The notes under the pieces were generated by a model. That model ran no database searches and had not been told where the DNA came from. It saw nothing but the letters and a program-made list of their open reading frames with translations. Positions 35,001-47,219 of a stretch of 64,000 bases of DNA are shown here, in pieces (the stretch's first letter is position 1; each line of letters begins with the position of its first letter). Both the position numbers and the translations under genes were made by a program. The stretch is taken from the NCBI RefSeq assembly GCF_003286085.1, contig NW_020825298.1:12090001-12154000 (forward strand). The letters are read 5' to 3'. Source of the stretch: Drosophila persimilis (taxonomy: Eukaryota > Arthropoda > Insecta > Diptera > Drosophilidae).

Positions 35001-38000
35001 GATCGGGGCGTGGCATGTCTCTTTGTGATCGGAACAGTCCTGCCAATCGACTGTAGTCGAGATTTCGATGCCGCTCGACAGTCTGGATCCTCAAGATCCT
35101 CGGAGAGTTGGTCCTGCGCCGATCAGGCCCTATTTGTCTGAGATACAGCCTTCCGAAGATTTGGATCTGCACATCATTACAATACTGGTTTTTTCTGTAT
35201 ATCTCGGCTACCCAGCGGCTGATCGGGGCGTGGCATGTCTCTCTGTGATCGGGAGAGTCCTGCCAATCGACCGCTTTTGGAAAAAGGGACATCCATTTTT
35301 TCACGATTTTCGCAAAAAATCATGATGGTTACATCATTAAATTTGCAAAAAATCGGCCTCATTTTCGTAGTCGAGATTTCGATGCCATTCAACAGTCTGG
35401 ATCCCCACGATCCTGGGAGAGTTGGTCCTGCGCCGATCAGGCCCTATTTGTCTGAGATACAGCCTTCCGAAGATTTGGATCTGCATATTATGACAATACT
35501 GGTTTTTTCTGTAGGCTATATCTCGGCTACCCGGCGGCTGATCGGGGCGTGGTATGACATTTCGTGATCGGGAGAGTCCTGCCAATCGACCGCTATCGGA
35601 AAAAAGGACATCCATTTTTTCACGATTTTCGCAAAAAATCATGATGGTTACATCATTAAATTTGCAAAAAATCGGCCTCATTTTCGTAGCCGAGATTTCG
35701 ATGCCATTCAACAGTCTGGATCCTCAAGATCCTGGGAGTGTTGGTCCTGCGCCGATCAGGCCCTATTTGTCTGAGATACAGCCTTCCGAAGATTTGGATC
35801 TGCATATTATGACAATACTGGTTTTTTCTGTAGGCTATATCTCGGCTACCCAGCGGCTGATCGGGGCGTGGCATGTCTCTGTGTGATCGGGAGAGTCCTG
35901 CCAATCGACCGCTTTTGGAAAAAGGGACATCCATTTTTTCACGATTTTCGCAAAAAATCATGATGGTTACATCATTAAATTTGCAAAAAATCGGCCTCAT
36001 TTTCGTAGTCGAGATTTCGATGCCATTCAACAGTCTGGATCCCCACGATCCTGGGAGAGTTGGTCCTGCGCCGATCAGGCCCTATTTGTCTGAGATACAG
36101 CCTTCCGAAGATTTGGATCTGCATATTATGACAATACTGGTTTTTTCTGTAGGCTATATCTCGGCTACCCGGCGGCTGATCGGGGCGTGGTATGACATTT
36201 CGTGATCGGGAGAGTCCTGCCAATCGACCGCTATCGGAAAAAAGGACATCCATTTTTTCACGATTTTCGCAAAAAATCATGATGGTTACATCATTAAATT
36301 TGCAAAAAATCGGCCTCATTTTCGTAGCCGAGATTTCGATGCCATTCAACAGTCTGGATCCTCAAGATCCTGGGAGTGTTGGTCCTGCGCCGATCAGGCC
36401 CTATTTGTCTGAGATACAGCCTTCCGAAGATTTGGATCTGCATATTATGACAATACTGGTTTTTTCTGTAGGCTATATCTCGGCTACCCAGCGGCTGATC
36501 GGGGCGTGGCATGTCTCTCTGTGATCGGGAGAGTCCTGCCAATCGACCGCTTTTGGAAAAAGGGACATCCATTTTTTCACGATTTTCGCAAAAAATCATG
36601 ATGGTTACATCATTAAATTTGCAAAAAATCGGCCTCATTTTCGTAGTCGAGATTTCGATGCCATTCAACAGTCTGGATCCCCACGATCCTGGGAGAGTTG
36701 GTCCTGCGCCGATCAGGCCCTATTTGTCTGAGATACAGCCTTCCGAAGATTTGGATCTGCATATTATGACAATACTGGTTTTTTCTGTAGGCTATATCTC
36801 GGCTACCCAGCGGCTGATCGGGGCGTGGCATGTCTCTCTGTGATCGGGAGAGTCCTGCCAATCGACCGCTTTTGGAAAAAGGGACATCCATTTTTTCACG
36901 ATTTTCGCAAAAAATCATGATGGTTACATCATTAAATTTGCAAAAAATCGACCTCATTTTCGTAGCCGACATTTCGATGCCATTTAACAGTCTGGATCCT
37001 CAAGATCCTGGGAGTGTTGGTCCTGCGCCGATCAGGCCCTATTTGTCTGAGATACAGCCTTCCGAAGATTTGGATCTGCATATTATGACAATACTGGTTT
37101 TTTCTGTAGGCTATATCTCGGCTACCCAGCGGCTGATCGGGGCGTGGCATGTCTCTCTGTGATCGGGAGAGTCCTGCCAATCGACCGCTTTTGGAAAAAG
37201 GGACATCCATTTTTTCACGATTTTCGCAAAAAATCATGATGGTTACATCATTAAATTTGCAAAAAATCGGCCTCATTTTCGTAGCCGACATTTCGATGCC
37301 ATTTAACAGTCTGGATCCTCAAGATCCTGGGAGTGTTGGTCCTGCGCCGATCAGGCCCTATTTGTCTGAGATACAGCCTTCCGAAGATTTGGATCTGCAT
37401 ATTATGACAATACTGGTTTTTTCTGTAGGCTATATCTCGGTTACCCGGCGGCTGATCGGGGCGTGGTATGACATTTCGTGATCGGGAGAGTCCTGCCAAT
37501 CGACCGCTATCGGAAAAAAGGACATCCATTTTTTCACGATTTTCGCAAAAAATCATGATGGTTACATCATTAAATTTGCAAAAAATCGGCCTCATTTTCG
37601 TAGTCGAGATTTCGATGCCATTCAACAGTCTGGATCCCCACGATCCTGGGAGAGTTGGTCCTGCGCCGATCAGGCCCTATTTGTCTGAGATACAGCCTTC
37701 CGAAGATTTGGATCTGCATATTATGACAATACTGGTTTTTTCTGTAGGCTATATCTCGGTTACCCGGCGGCTGATCGGGGCGTGGTATGACATTTCGTGA
37801 TCGGGAGAGTCCTGCCAATCGACCGCTATCGGAAAAAAGGACATCCATTTTTTCACGATTTTCGCAAAAAATCATGATGGTTACATCATTAAATTTGTAA
37901 AAATTCGGCCTCATTTTCGTAGCCGAGATTTTGATGCCATTCAACAGTCTGGATCCCCACGATCCTGGGAGTGTTGGTCCTGCGCCGATCAGGCCCTATT

Positions 38001-41000
38001 TGTCTGAGATACAGCCTTCCGAAGATTTGGATCTGCATATTATGACAATACTGGTTTTTTCTGTAGGCTATATCTCGGTTACCCGGCGGCTGATCGGGGC
38101 GTGGTATGACATTTCGTGATCGGGAGAGTCCTGCCAATCGACCGCTATCGGAAAAAAGGACATCCATTTTTTCACGATTTTCGCAAAAAATCATGATGGT
38201 TACATCATTAAATTTGTAAAAATTCGGCCTCATTTTCGTAGCCGAGATTTTGATGCCATTCAACAGTCTGGATCCCCACGATCCTGGGAGAGTTGGTCCT
38301 GCGCCGATCAGGCCCTATTTGTCTGAGATACAGCCTTCCGAAGATTTGGATCTGCATATTATGACAATACTGGTTTTTTCTGTAGGCTATATCTCGGTTA
38401 CCCGGCGGCTGATCGGGGCGTGGCATGTCTCTCTGTGATCGGGAGAGTCCTGCCAATCGACCGCTTTTGGAAAAAGGGACATCCATTTTTTCACGATTTT
38501 CGCAAAAAATCATGATGGTTACATCATTAAATTTGCAAAAAATCGGCCTCATTTTCGTAGTCGAGATTTCGATGCCGTTCGACAGTCTGGATCCTCAAGA
38601 TCCTGGGAGAGTTGGTCCTGCGCCGATCAGGCCCTATTTGTCTGAGATACAGCCTTCCGAAGATTTGGATCTGCACATCATTACAATACTGGTTTTTTCT
38701 GTAGGCTATATCTCGGCTACCCAGCGGCGGATCGGGGCGTGGTATGACATTTCGTGATCGGGAGAGTCCTGCCAATCGACCGCTATCGGAAAAAAGGACA
38801 TCCATTTTTTCACGATTTTCGCAAAAAATCATGATGGTTACATCATTAAATTTGCAAAAAATCGGCCTCATTTTCGTAGTCGAGATTTCGATGCCGTTCG
38901 ACAGTCTGGATCCTCAAGATCCTGGGAGAGTTGGTCCTGCGCCGATCAGGCCCTATTTGTCTGAGATACAGCCTTCCGAAGATTTGGATCTGCACATCAT
39001 TACAATACTGGTTTTTTCTGTAGGCTATATCTCGGCTACCCGGCGGCTGATCGGGGCGTGGCATGTCTCTCTGTGATCGGGAGAGTCCTGCCAATCGACC
39101 GCTTTTGGAAAAAGGGACATCCATTTTTTCACGATTTTCGCAAAAAATCATGATGGTTACATCATTAAATTTGCAAAAAATCGGCCTCATTTTCGTAGCC
39201 GACATTTCGATGCCAGTTAACAGTCTGGATCCTCAAGATCCTGGGAGTGTTGGTCCTGCGCCGATCAGGCCCTATTTGTCTGAGATACAGCCTTCCGAAG
39301 ATTTGGATCTGCATATTATGACAATACTGGTTTTTTCTGTAGGCTATATCTCGGCTACCCAGCGGCTGATCGGGGCGTGGCATGTCTCTCTGTGATCGGG
39401 AGAGTCCTGCCAATCGACCGCTTTTGGAAAAAGGGACATCCATTTTTTCACGATTTTCGCAAAAAATCATGATGGTTACATCATTAAATTTGCAAAAAAT
39501 CGGCCTCATTTTCGTAGTCGAGATTTCGATGCCGTTCGACAGTCTGGATCCTCAAGATCCTGGGAGAGTTGGTCCTGCGCCGATCAGGCCCTATTTGTCT
39601 GAGATACAGCCTTCCGAAGATTTGGATCTGCACATCATTACAATACTGGTTTTTTCTGTAGGCTATATCTCGGCTACCCGGCGGCTGATCGGGGCGTGGC
39701 ATGTCTCTCTGTGATCGGGAGAGTCCTGCCAATCGACCGCTTTTGGAAAAAGGGACATCCATTTTTTCACGATTTTCGCAAAAAATCATGATGGTTACAT
39801 CATTAAATTTGCAAAAAATCGGCCTCATTTTCGTAGTCGAGATTTCGATGCCGTTCGACAGTCTGGATCCTCAAGATCCTGGGAGAGTTGGTCCTGCGCC
39901 GATCAGGCCCTATTTGTCTGAGATACAGCCTTCCGAAGATTTGGATCTGCACATCATTACAATACTGGTTTTTTCTGTAGGCTATATCTCGGCTACCCGG
40001 CGGCTGATCGGGGCGTGGCATGTCTCTCTGTGATCGGGAGAGTCCTGCCAATCGACCGCTTTTGGAAAAAGGGACATCCATTTTTTCACGATTTTCGCAA
40101 AAAATCATGATGGTTACATCATTAAATTTGCAAAAAATCGGCCTCATTTTCGTAGTCGAGATTTCGATGCCGTTCGACAGTCTGGATCCTCAAGATCCTG
40201 GGAGAGTTGGTCCTGCGCCGATCAGGCCCTATTTGTCTGAGATACAGCCTTCCGAAGATTTGGATCTGCACATCATTACAATACTGGTTTTTTCTGTAGG
40301 CTATATCTCGGCTACCCGGCGGCTGATCGGGGCGTGGCATGTCTCTCTGTGATCGGGAGAGTCCTGCCAATCGACCGCTTTTGGAAAAAGGGACATCCAT
40401 TTTTTCACGATTTTCGCAAAAAATCATGATGGTTACATCATTAAATTTGCAAAAAATCGGCCTCATTTTCGTAGTCGAGATTTCGATGCCGTTCGACAGT
40501 CTGGATCCTCAAGATCCTGGGAGAGTTGGTCCTGCGCCGATCAGGCCCTATTTGTCTGAGATACAGCCTTCCGAAGATTTGGATCTGCACATCATTACAA
40601 TACTGGTTTTTTCTGTAGGCTATATCTCGGCTACCCGGCGGCTGATCGGGGCGTGGCATGTCTCTCTGTGATCGGGAGAGTCCTGCCAATCGACCGCTTT
40701 TGGAAAAAGGGACATCCATTTTTTCACGATTTTCGCAAAAAATCATGATGGTTACATCATTAAATTTGCAAAAAATCGGCCTCATTTTCGTAGTCGAGAT
40801 TTCGATGCCGTTCGACAGTCTGGATCCTCAAGATCCTGGGAGAGTTGGTCCTGCGCCGATCAGGCCCTATTTGTCTGAGATACAGCCTTCCGAAGATTTG
40901 GATCTGCACATCATTACAATACTGGTTTTTTCTGTAGGCTATATCTCGGCTACCCGGCGGCTGATCGGGGCGTGGCATGTCTCTCTGTGATCGGGAGAGT

Positions 41001-43500
41001 CCTGCCAATCGACCGCTTTTGGAAAAAGGGACATCCATTTTTTCACGATTTTCGCAAAAAATCATGATGGTTACATCATTAAATTTGCAAAAAATCGGCC
41101 TCATTTTCGTAGTCGAGATTTCGATGCCGTTCGACAGTCTGGATCCTCAAGATCCTGGGAGAGTTGGTCCTGCGCCGATCAGGCCCTATTTGTCTGAGAT
41201 ACAGCCTTCCGAAGATTTGGATCTGCATATTATGACAATACTGGTTTTTTCTGTAGGCTATATCTCGGCTACCCGGCGGCTGATCGGGGCGTGGCATGTC
41301 TCTCTGTGATCGGGAGAGTCCTGCCAATCGACCGCTTTTGGAAAAAGGGACATCCATTTTTTCACGATTTTCGCAAAAAATCATGATGGTTACATCATTA
41401 AATTTGTAAAAATTCGGCCTCATTTTCGTAGCCGAGATTTTGATGCCATTCAACAGTCTGGATCCCCACGATCCTGGGAGTGTTGGTCCTGCGCCGATCA
41501 GGCCCTATTTGTCTGAGATACAGCCTTCCGAAGATTTGGATCTGCACATCATTACAATACTGGTTTTTTCTGTAGGCTATATCTCGGCTACCCGGCGGCT
41601 GATCGGGGCGTGGCATGTCTCTCTGTGATCGGGAGAGTCCTGCCAATCGACCGCTTTTGGAAAAAGGGACATCCATTTTTTCACGATTTTCGCAAAAAAT
41701 CATGATGGTTACATCATTAAATTTGCAAAAAATCGGCCTCATTTTCGTAGTCGAGATTTCGATGCCGTTCGACAGTCTGGATCCTCAAGATCCTGGGAGA
41801 GTTGGTCCTGCGCCGATCAGGCCCTATTTGTCTGAGATACAGCCTTCCGAAGATTTGGATCTGCACATCATTACAATACTGGTTTTTTCTGTAGGCTATA
41901 TCTCGGCTACCCGGCGGCTGATCGGGGCGTGGCATGTCTCTCTGTGATCGGGAGAGTCCTGCCAATCGACCGCTTTTGGAAAAAGGGACATCCATTTTTT
42001 CACGATTTTCGCAAAAAATCATGATGGTTACATCATTAAATTTGCAAAAAATCGGCCTCATTTTCGTAGTCGAGATTTCGATGCCGTTCGACAGTCTGGA
42101 TCCTCAAGATCCTGGGAGAGTTGGTCCTGCGCCGATCAGGCCCTATTTGTCTGAGATACAGCCTTCCGAAGATTTGGATCTGCACATCATTACAATACTG
42201 GTTTTTTCTGTAGGCTATATCTCGGCTACCCGGCGGCTGATCGGGGCGTGGCATGTCTCTCTGTGATCGGGAGAGTCCTGCCAATCGACCGCTTTTGGAA
42301 AAAGGGACATCCATTTTTTCACGATTTTCGCAAAAAATCATGATGGTTACATCATTAAATTTGCAAAAAATCGGCCTCATTTTCGTAGTCGAGATTTCGA
42401 TGCCGTTCGACAGTCTGGATCCTCAAGATCCTGGGAGAGTTGGTCCTGCGCCGATCAGGCCCTATTTGTCTGAGATATAGCCTTCCGAAGATTTGGATCT
42501 GCATATTATGACAATACTGGTTTTTTCTGTAGGCTATATCTCGGCTACCCAGCGGCTGATCGGGGCGTGGCATGTCTCTCTGTGATCGGGAGAGTCCTGC
42601 CAATCGACCGCTTTTGGAAAAAGGGACATCCATTTTTTCACGATTTTCGCAAAAAATCATGATGGTTACATCATTAAATTTGCAAAAAATCGGCCTCATT
42701 TTCGTAGTCGAGATTTCGATGCCGTTCGACAGTCTGGATCCTCAAGATCCTGGGAGAGTTGGTCCTGCGCCGATCAGGCCCTATTTGTCTGAGATACAGC
42801 CTTCCGAAGATTTGGATCTGCACATCATTACAATACTGGTTTTTTCTGTAGGCTATATCTCGGCTACCCGGCGGCTGATCGGGGCGTGGCATGTCTCTCT
42901 GTGATCGGGAGAGTCCTGCCAATCGACCGCTTTTGGAAAAAGGGACATCCATTTTTTCACGATTTTCGCAAAAAATCATGATGGTTACATCATTAAATTT
43001 GCAAAAAATCGGCCTCATTTTCGTAGCCGACATTTCGATGCCAGTTAACAGTCTGGATCCTCAAGATCCTGGGAGTGTTGGTCCTGCGCCGATCAGGCCC
43101 TATTTGTCTGAGATACAGCCTTCCAAAGATTTGGATCTGCATATTATGACAATACTGGTTTTTTCTGTAGGCTATATCTCGGCTACCCGGCGGCTGATCG
43201 GGGCGTGGCATGTCTCTCTGTGATCGGGAGAGTCCTGCCAATCGACCGCTATCGGAAAAAGGGACATCCATTTTTTCACGATTTTCGCAAAAAATCATGA
43301 TGGTTACATCATTAAATTTGCAAAAAATCGGCCTCATTTTCGTAGTCGAGATTTCAATGCCGTTCAACAGTCTGGATCCCCACGATCCTGGGAGAGTTGG
43401 TCCTGCACCGATCTGACCCTATTTGTCTGAGAAATAGCCTTCCGAAGATTTGGATCTGCACATCATTACAATACTGGTTTTATCTGTACGCTATATCTCT
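35001..43500 (+). repeat. Tandem array of a 319-bp unit, about 27 copies
   Basis: The word GATCGGGGCGTGGCATGTCT, or a close variant, recurs at 35001, 35221, 35540 and then every 319 bp to about 43.2 kb. The first unit is only 220 bp because of internal deletions, and the last unit (after about 43400) is diverged. Units differ at diagnostic blocks: CGCTTTTGGAAAAAGG versus CGCTATCGGAAAAAAGG, and TGGCATGTCTCTCTGTG versus TGGTATGACATTTCGTG. Units in 39.4-42.9 kb are nearly identical and edge units are most diverged, as expected from unequal crossing-over. Each unit contains a short hairpin around CATGATGGTTACATCAT and a GGATCCTCAAGATCC palindrome. Open frames on both strands recur but 319 is not a multiple of 3, so I do not call them genes. 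Confidence 0.97.
35235..36510 (+). repeat. Higher-order 638-bp dimer, two copies, within the array
   Basis: Successive units alternate between two sequence types, A (35235), B (35554), A (35873), B (36192). The two A-B pairs are nearly identical, including the Asn/His versus Gln/Ser coding differences in their shadow frames. This is a nascent higher-order repeat. Confidence 0.8.
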
Positions 43501-45830
43501 TGCAGCCACTGCCTGTCCTGCTGCGGGCCATAGCCATGATTCCACTGCTGTATCGCTGAGTCGACAAGGAGGCGTCCCATCCGCTGCAGTAGGGACCAGA
43601 GATCGACGGCGGAATTGTTGGTTCACAACCACGGGAATTAGTGTCAGCAATAAAACGCTGGGCTTCAGCTTGAGACGCGTAAGTAAATCATTATACATAT
43701 ATGTAATTGTGGATATATTTTAAAGTATATGTATCTTCCTTCACAGAAGTCTTATGTACCCTACGCTTAGCCACAAAGCGAGTCGTATCCGATTTCCGTC
43801 GCCAAACGAAGGTCTATCCAGGCATTACTGAGACACACCGAGTCCTATTCTAGTCAGACAGAATCGTATCCCAGCAGGACGGAAGCGCACCCATTGCAAG
43901 ATCCGAACATAAGAAGCCATCGTCATCCCTCGACCTGGCCATCAACAACAAGGACTTTGAGTATGAAAGCCAAGGGAAGAGCTACGCGGGCTACTACACT
44001 ATAGATATTTATCGTTGTTGTTAGGTTTAAGGATATACGCGTCCATATATTTAGATAGAAGATACAAATGTTTTCCACTTGTTTATTTATTTATAATACG
44101 CTAAGCTATGATGAATAAAAATATTGAAAAATCATCCTTGCTGTTTTTTGTATAGGGGAAACAATCCCAATTTAAAATAGGCGTCGCACGCCCAGATCGG
44201 TTCACAAATAGCGGAGAAAACTAAATATTTTTGATTGGGGAAAATGTCCTTGATCCTTGATAAGGACTCCATCAAATCAGGGACATTTTTAAAGCATAGG
44301 AATGCCCAGATTGACCAGGAAATATCCGAAAAAACTAAATATGTATGGTTCGGGCTGTTGGAGTCCTTACCGAAGGATCAAGGACATTTTTCTGATCACA
44401 GAGGGCCATGGCAGCCCCGATCGGGAAACAAAAACGGAGAAAGAAAGATATATATGTCTAGAGAAGATATCCTTGATCCTTGATAAGGACTCCATGAAAT
44501 CAGGGACATTTTTCCGATCACAGGAAGCCGTCGCATGTCCCGATCGGACCTCAAATAACGGAGAAAACAAAACTGGTTTTTAATTTGTTATTTTTGAAAA
44601 TGTAGTTCAAGAAATCACCGATAGCGGCGCCACCGTACAAAAGAAAAAAGTCTCGCGTCGAATGGCCAAAATCTGGATGGGACACCAGGCGAACAGAAAT
44701 CAGCAGCAAGCAACTGTAGGAATTGCAAAAAAAATCGCAGCATACTTTAGGGGGCTCGCAATTTTTAAAAAAAATCATCGACCTTCTGCTGATTTCTGTT
44801 TGCCTGGTATCCCATCCGATTTTTTCCATTTGACGCGAGTTTTGCTTTTTGTACGGTGGCGCCGCTATCGGTGATTTCTTGAACTACTTTTCAAAAATAA
44901 CAAATTACAAACACGTTTTGTTTTCTCTGTTATTTATGGGCCGATCGGGAAGTGCGATGGCTTCCTGTGCTCGGAAAAATGTCCCTGATTTTATGAAGTC
45001 CTTATCAAGGACCAAGGATCAAGGACATTTTCTCCAATCATATATATCTTATTTTCTTTATTATTTCTGGCCCGGTTGGGGCGTCCCATGGCCCCCGTGA
45101 TCCTTGATCCTTCGTTAAGGATTCCAATAACCCCAACCATACATATTTAGTTTTCTCGGCCATTTTTGGTCCGATCGCGACGTGCGACAGCTTCCTGTTT
45201 TCGGAATAACATCCTTGATCTGATGGAGTCCTTTTCAAGGACCAATAATCAAGGATATTTTATCAAGGCACATATATCTTGCCCCCGATTGGATGGAGTC
45301 CTTATCAAGGATCAAGGACATTTTCCCCAATCAAAAATATTTAGTTTTCTCCACTATTTCTGAACCGATCTGGGCGTGCGACGCCTATTTAAAATCGGCA
45401 TTGTTTTCCCTATACAAAAAACAGCAAGGACGATTTTTCAATATTTTTATTCATCATAGCTTAGCGTATTATAAATAAATAAACAAGTGGAAAACATTTG
45501 TATCTTCTATCTAAATATATGGACGCGTATATCCTTAAACCTAACAACAACGATAAATATCTATAGTGTAGTAGCCCGCGTAGCTCTTTCCTTGGCTGTC
45601 AGAGTCAAAGTCCTTGTTGCAATGGCCAGGTCGAGGGATGACGATGGCTTGTTAGGTTCGGATCGTGCAATGGGTGCGCTTCTGTCTTGCTGGGATACGA
45701 TTCTGTCTGGCTGGGATAGGACTCGGCCTGGTCCCTGCTGCAGCAGACGGGACGCCACATTGTCGACTCAGTGACACAGCAGCGACATTTAGCTATGTCC
45801 CATAGAAGGACAGCTAGTGGCTGCCTCTGT
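43497..45830. repeat. Large inverted repeat (hairpin) abutting the tandem array
   Basis: The left arm (43497-44706) and right arm (44786-45830) are reverse complements with point differences and small indels; the loop is about 79 bp. Matching anchors: CGATAGCGGCGCCACCGTAC (near 44619-44638) with its complement near 44851; GGTTTAAGGATATACGCG (44025-44042) with CGCGTATATCCTTAAACC (near 45525); and GAGTCGACAAGGAGGCGTCC (left) with the GTCGACTCAGTGACACAGC segment (right). The left arm has an extra insertion of roughly 220 bp (about 43604-43830) that the right arm lacks. The arms contain repeated words CTTGATCCTTGATAAGGACT. The outer left border coincides with the end of the 319-bp array. It could be a foldback-type element or a hairpin-RNA locus. 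Confidence 0.9.
43850..44029 (+). pseudogene. Protein-like remnant carried in the left arm (mirrored in the right)
   Basis: The plus-strand frame reads DRIVSQQDGSAPIARSEHKK and then PSSSLDLAINNKDFEYESQG to a stop. The reverse complement of the right arm reads the same way, with RVLSQPDRIVSQQDRSAPIA upstream and a frameshift after LDLAI. The codon-like texture in both arms suggests that a fragment of a coding exon was captured before duplication. I cannot name the parent protein. Confidence 0.4.
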
Positions 45831-46660
45831 CCAGCCAGGATCACACCCCTTGGACCTCCCGAAAGGACGAGGAGCTACGGCGGAATTACCGGAAAGGACT
45901 GGACCGGACTGGAAAGGCGGAGAAAACAGCTTTGCCCGTCAAGAATCATGTCCGAGAGGCGCACGGGACCACGATGTCATGAAGGAGCCGGCGGGGAGTT
46001 TGCGATGTCAGCTGGTCAGGCGCCTGGAATGGAGTGCGCCTCGAGCGCACACGCGTTAATATGAAACGTTGGGCATATAGGGGTCCGCGGACACCGGAGT
46101 GTGCAACCTGTTAAAATAAAAGGAAGAGTTCAGTAAGTAAATGAATAAATAATAACTTAAGAACTTTACCTGGCGAGTTAAGAGGAGGGGATCGCATCGT
46201 ACATCGTACGTTGAAAAATATAGGTAAATAAGTAATCAACCAGCTGCTGGCGCAATCCACGCAATCGTGGATGCAGTATCGATCCGGCAACACCTAAACG
46301 GGTAAGGCCACCTGAGGGCGTCCGCCGACAGGACGCGCCGCTGGATGCGCCGTACAACACGGAAAAGTAAAGGTTAAATTCTCGGTAAGTCTCTTAAAAG
46401 GTAAGTGAGCACAGAAAGCAACAATTAAAAAGTTCACAAATATGATCGAAAAATATCCTTGATCCTTGAATAAGAATTCCGACATGCGGCAGTGGCCCTC
46501 GATGCCCTACAGCATCTGCATCTGATCTTGCACCGAGTCCACGGACACGCTGTCACCCACATCGCTGGATGTGGAGCCAAACGATTAGCGAATCGATTTG
46601 TGAGTGGAGGTGGTGGGGCCCACAACAAAAGTAAATGTTGAGCAAAATTGAATTAGATCA
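45831..46660. other. Right flank of the inverted repeat; partly gene-like, disrupted
   Basis: GC-rich, with no intact gene. On the minus strand at about 46480-46580 a frame reads FGSTSSDVGDSVSVDSVQDQ, then MQML, a stop, and GIEGHCRMSEF. This looks like a disrupted coding fragment. CTTGATCCTTGAATAAG at 46457 resembles the repeated word in the hairpin arms. Confidence 0.4.
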
Positions 46661-46670
46661 TTTATTTATT
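46661..46670 (-). terminator. Wnt4: Likely Wnt4 poly(A) signal
   Basis: Overlapping AATAAA words on the minus strand lie about 550 nt beyond the Wnt4 stop at 47220, a plausible 3' UTR length. Confidence 0.4.
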
Positions 46671-47219
46671 ATTTATCTACGAATGGGTAGATAAATGCTT
46701 CGTTTTTCTTTGTTCTTTGTGTGTCAGTGTATGGTTGTGTGTAGTATTTTTTTTGTATTTTCTTTTTTGCTAAAATGAATTTTTTGCCATTTTTTTGAGA
46801 TTTTTTTTTGCGACGGTAGCTAACTTTTACTTTGTTTTTTTTTACTATATAGTGGGTTTTATATATATATATAGAGATAGATGTATGCATGTATGTGAGT
46901 ATGTATTTGCATGGGCATGTGTGTATGTGTGTGAGTGTGAGTGTTTGGATGAGCCTACTTTTTGGTGCGTTTTACACGCGTTTTACATATCATTTTCGTT
47001 CATTTGCTTATCATTTCATTAATATTTTCTTGTTTTCTTAGTTAGGAATGGAAATAAAATTACAAGCAATGATGGAAATAAACTTTACAAATTACATTTT
47101 CAAAAAGCACAAAGGGAGAGAGAGATGGAGATATAGAGAGATGTAGGTTGGTTGGATAGAAAAAGAGGGGGAAAGGATAGGAGGATAGGATGAGAGGAGG
47201 AGAGACATATAAAGCGAGC

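Noticed and set aside
35235..43416. Repeated 110-codon plus-strand and 114-124-codon minus-strand ORFs in the array
   Set aside because: They repeat because the DNA repeats. The unit is not a multiple of three, both strands are open together, and no signal peptide, domain or splice logic appears. One unit has a TAG at about 42478.
35001..43500. CRISPR-like array
   Set aside because: Whole 319-bp units are repeated without unique spacers, and the genome is a fly's.
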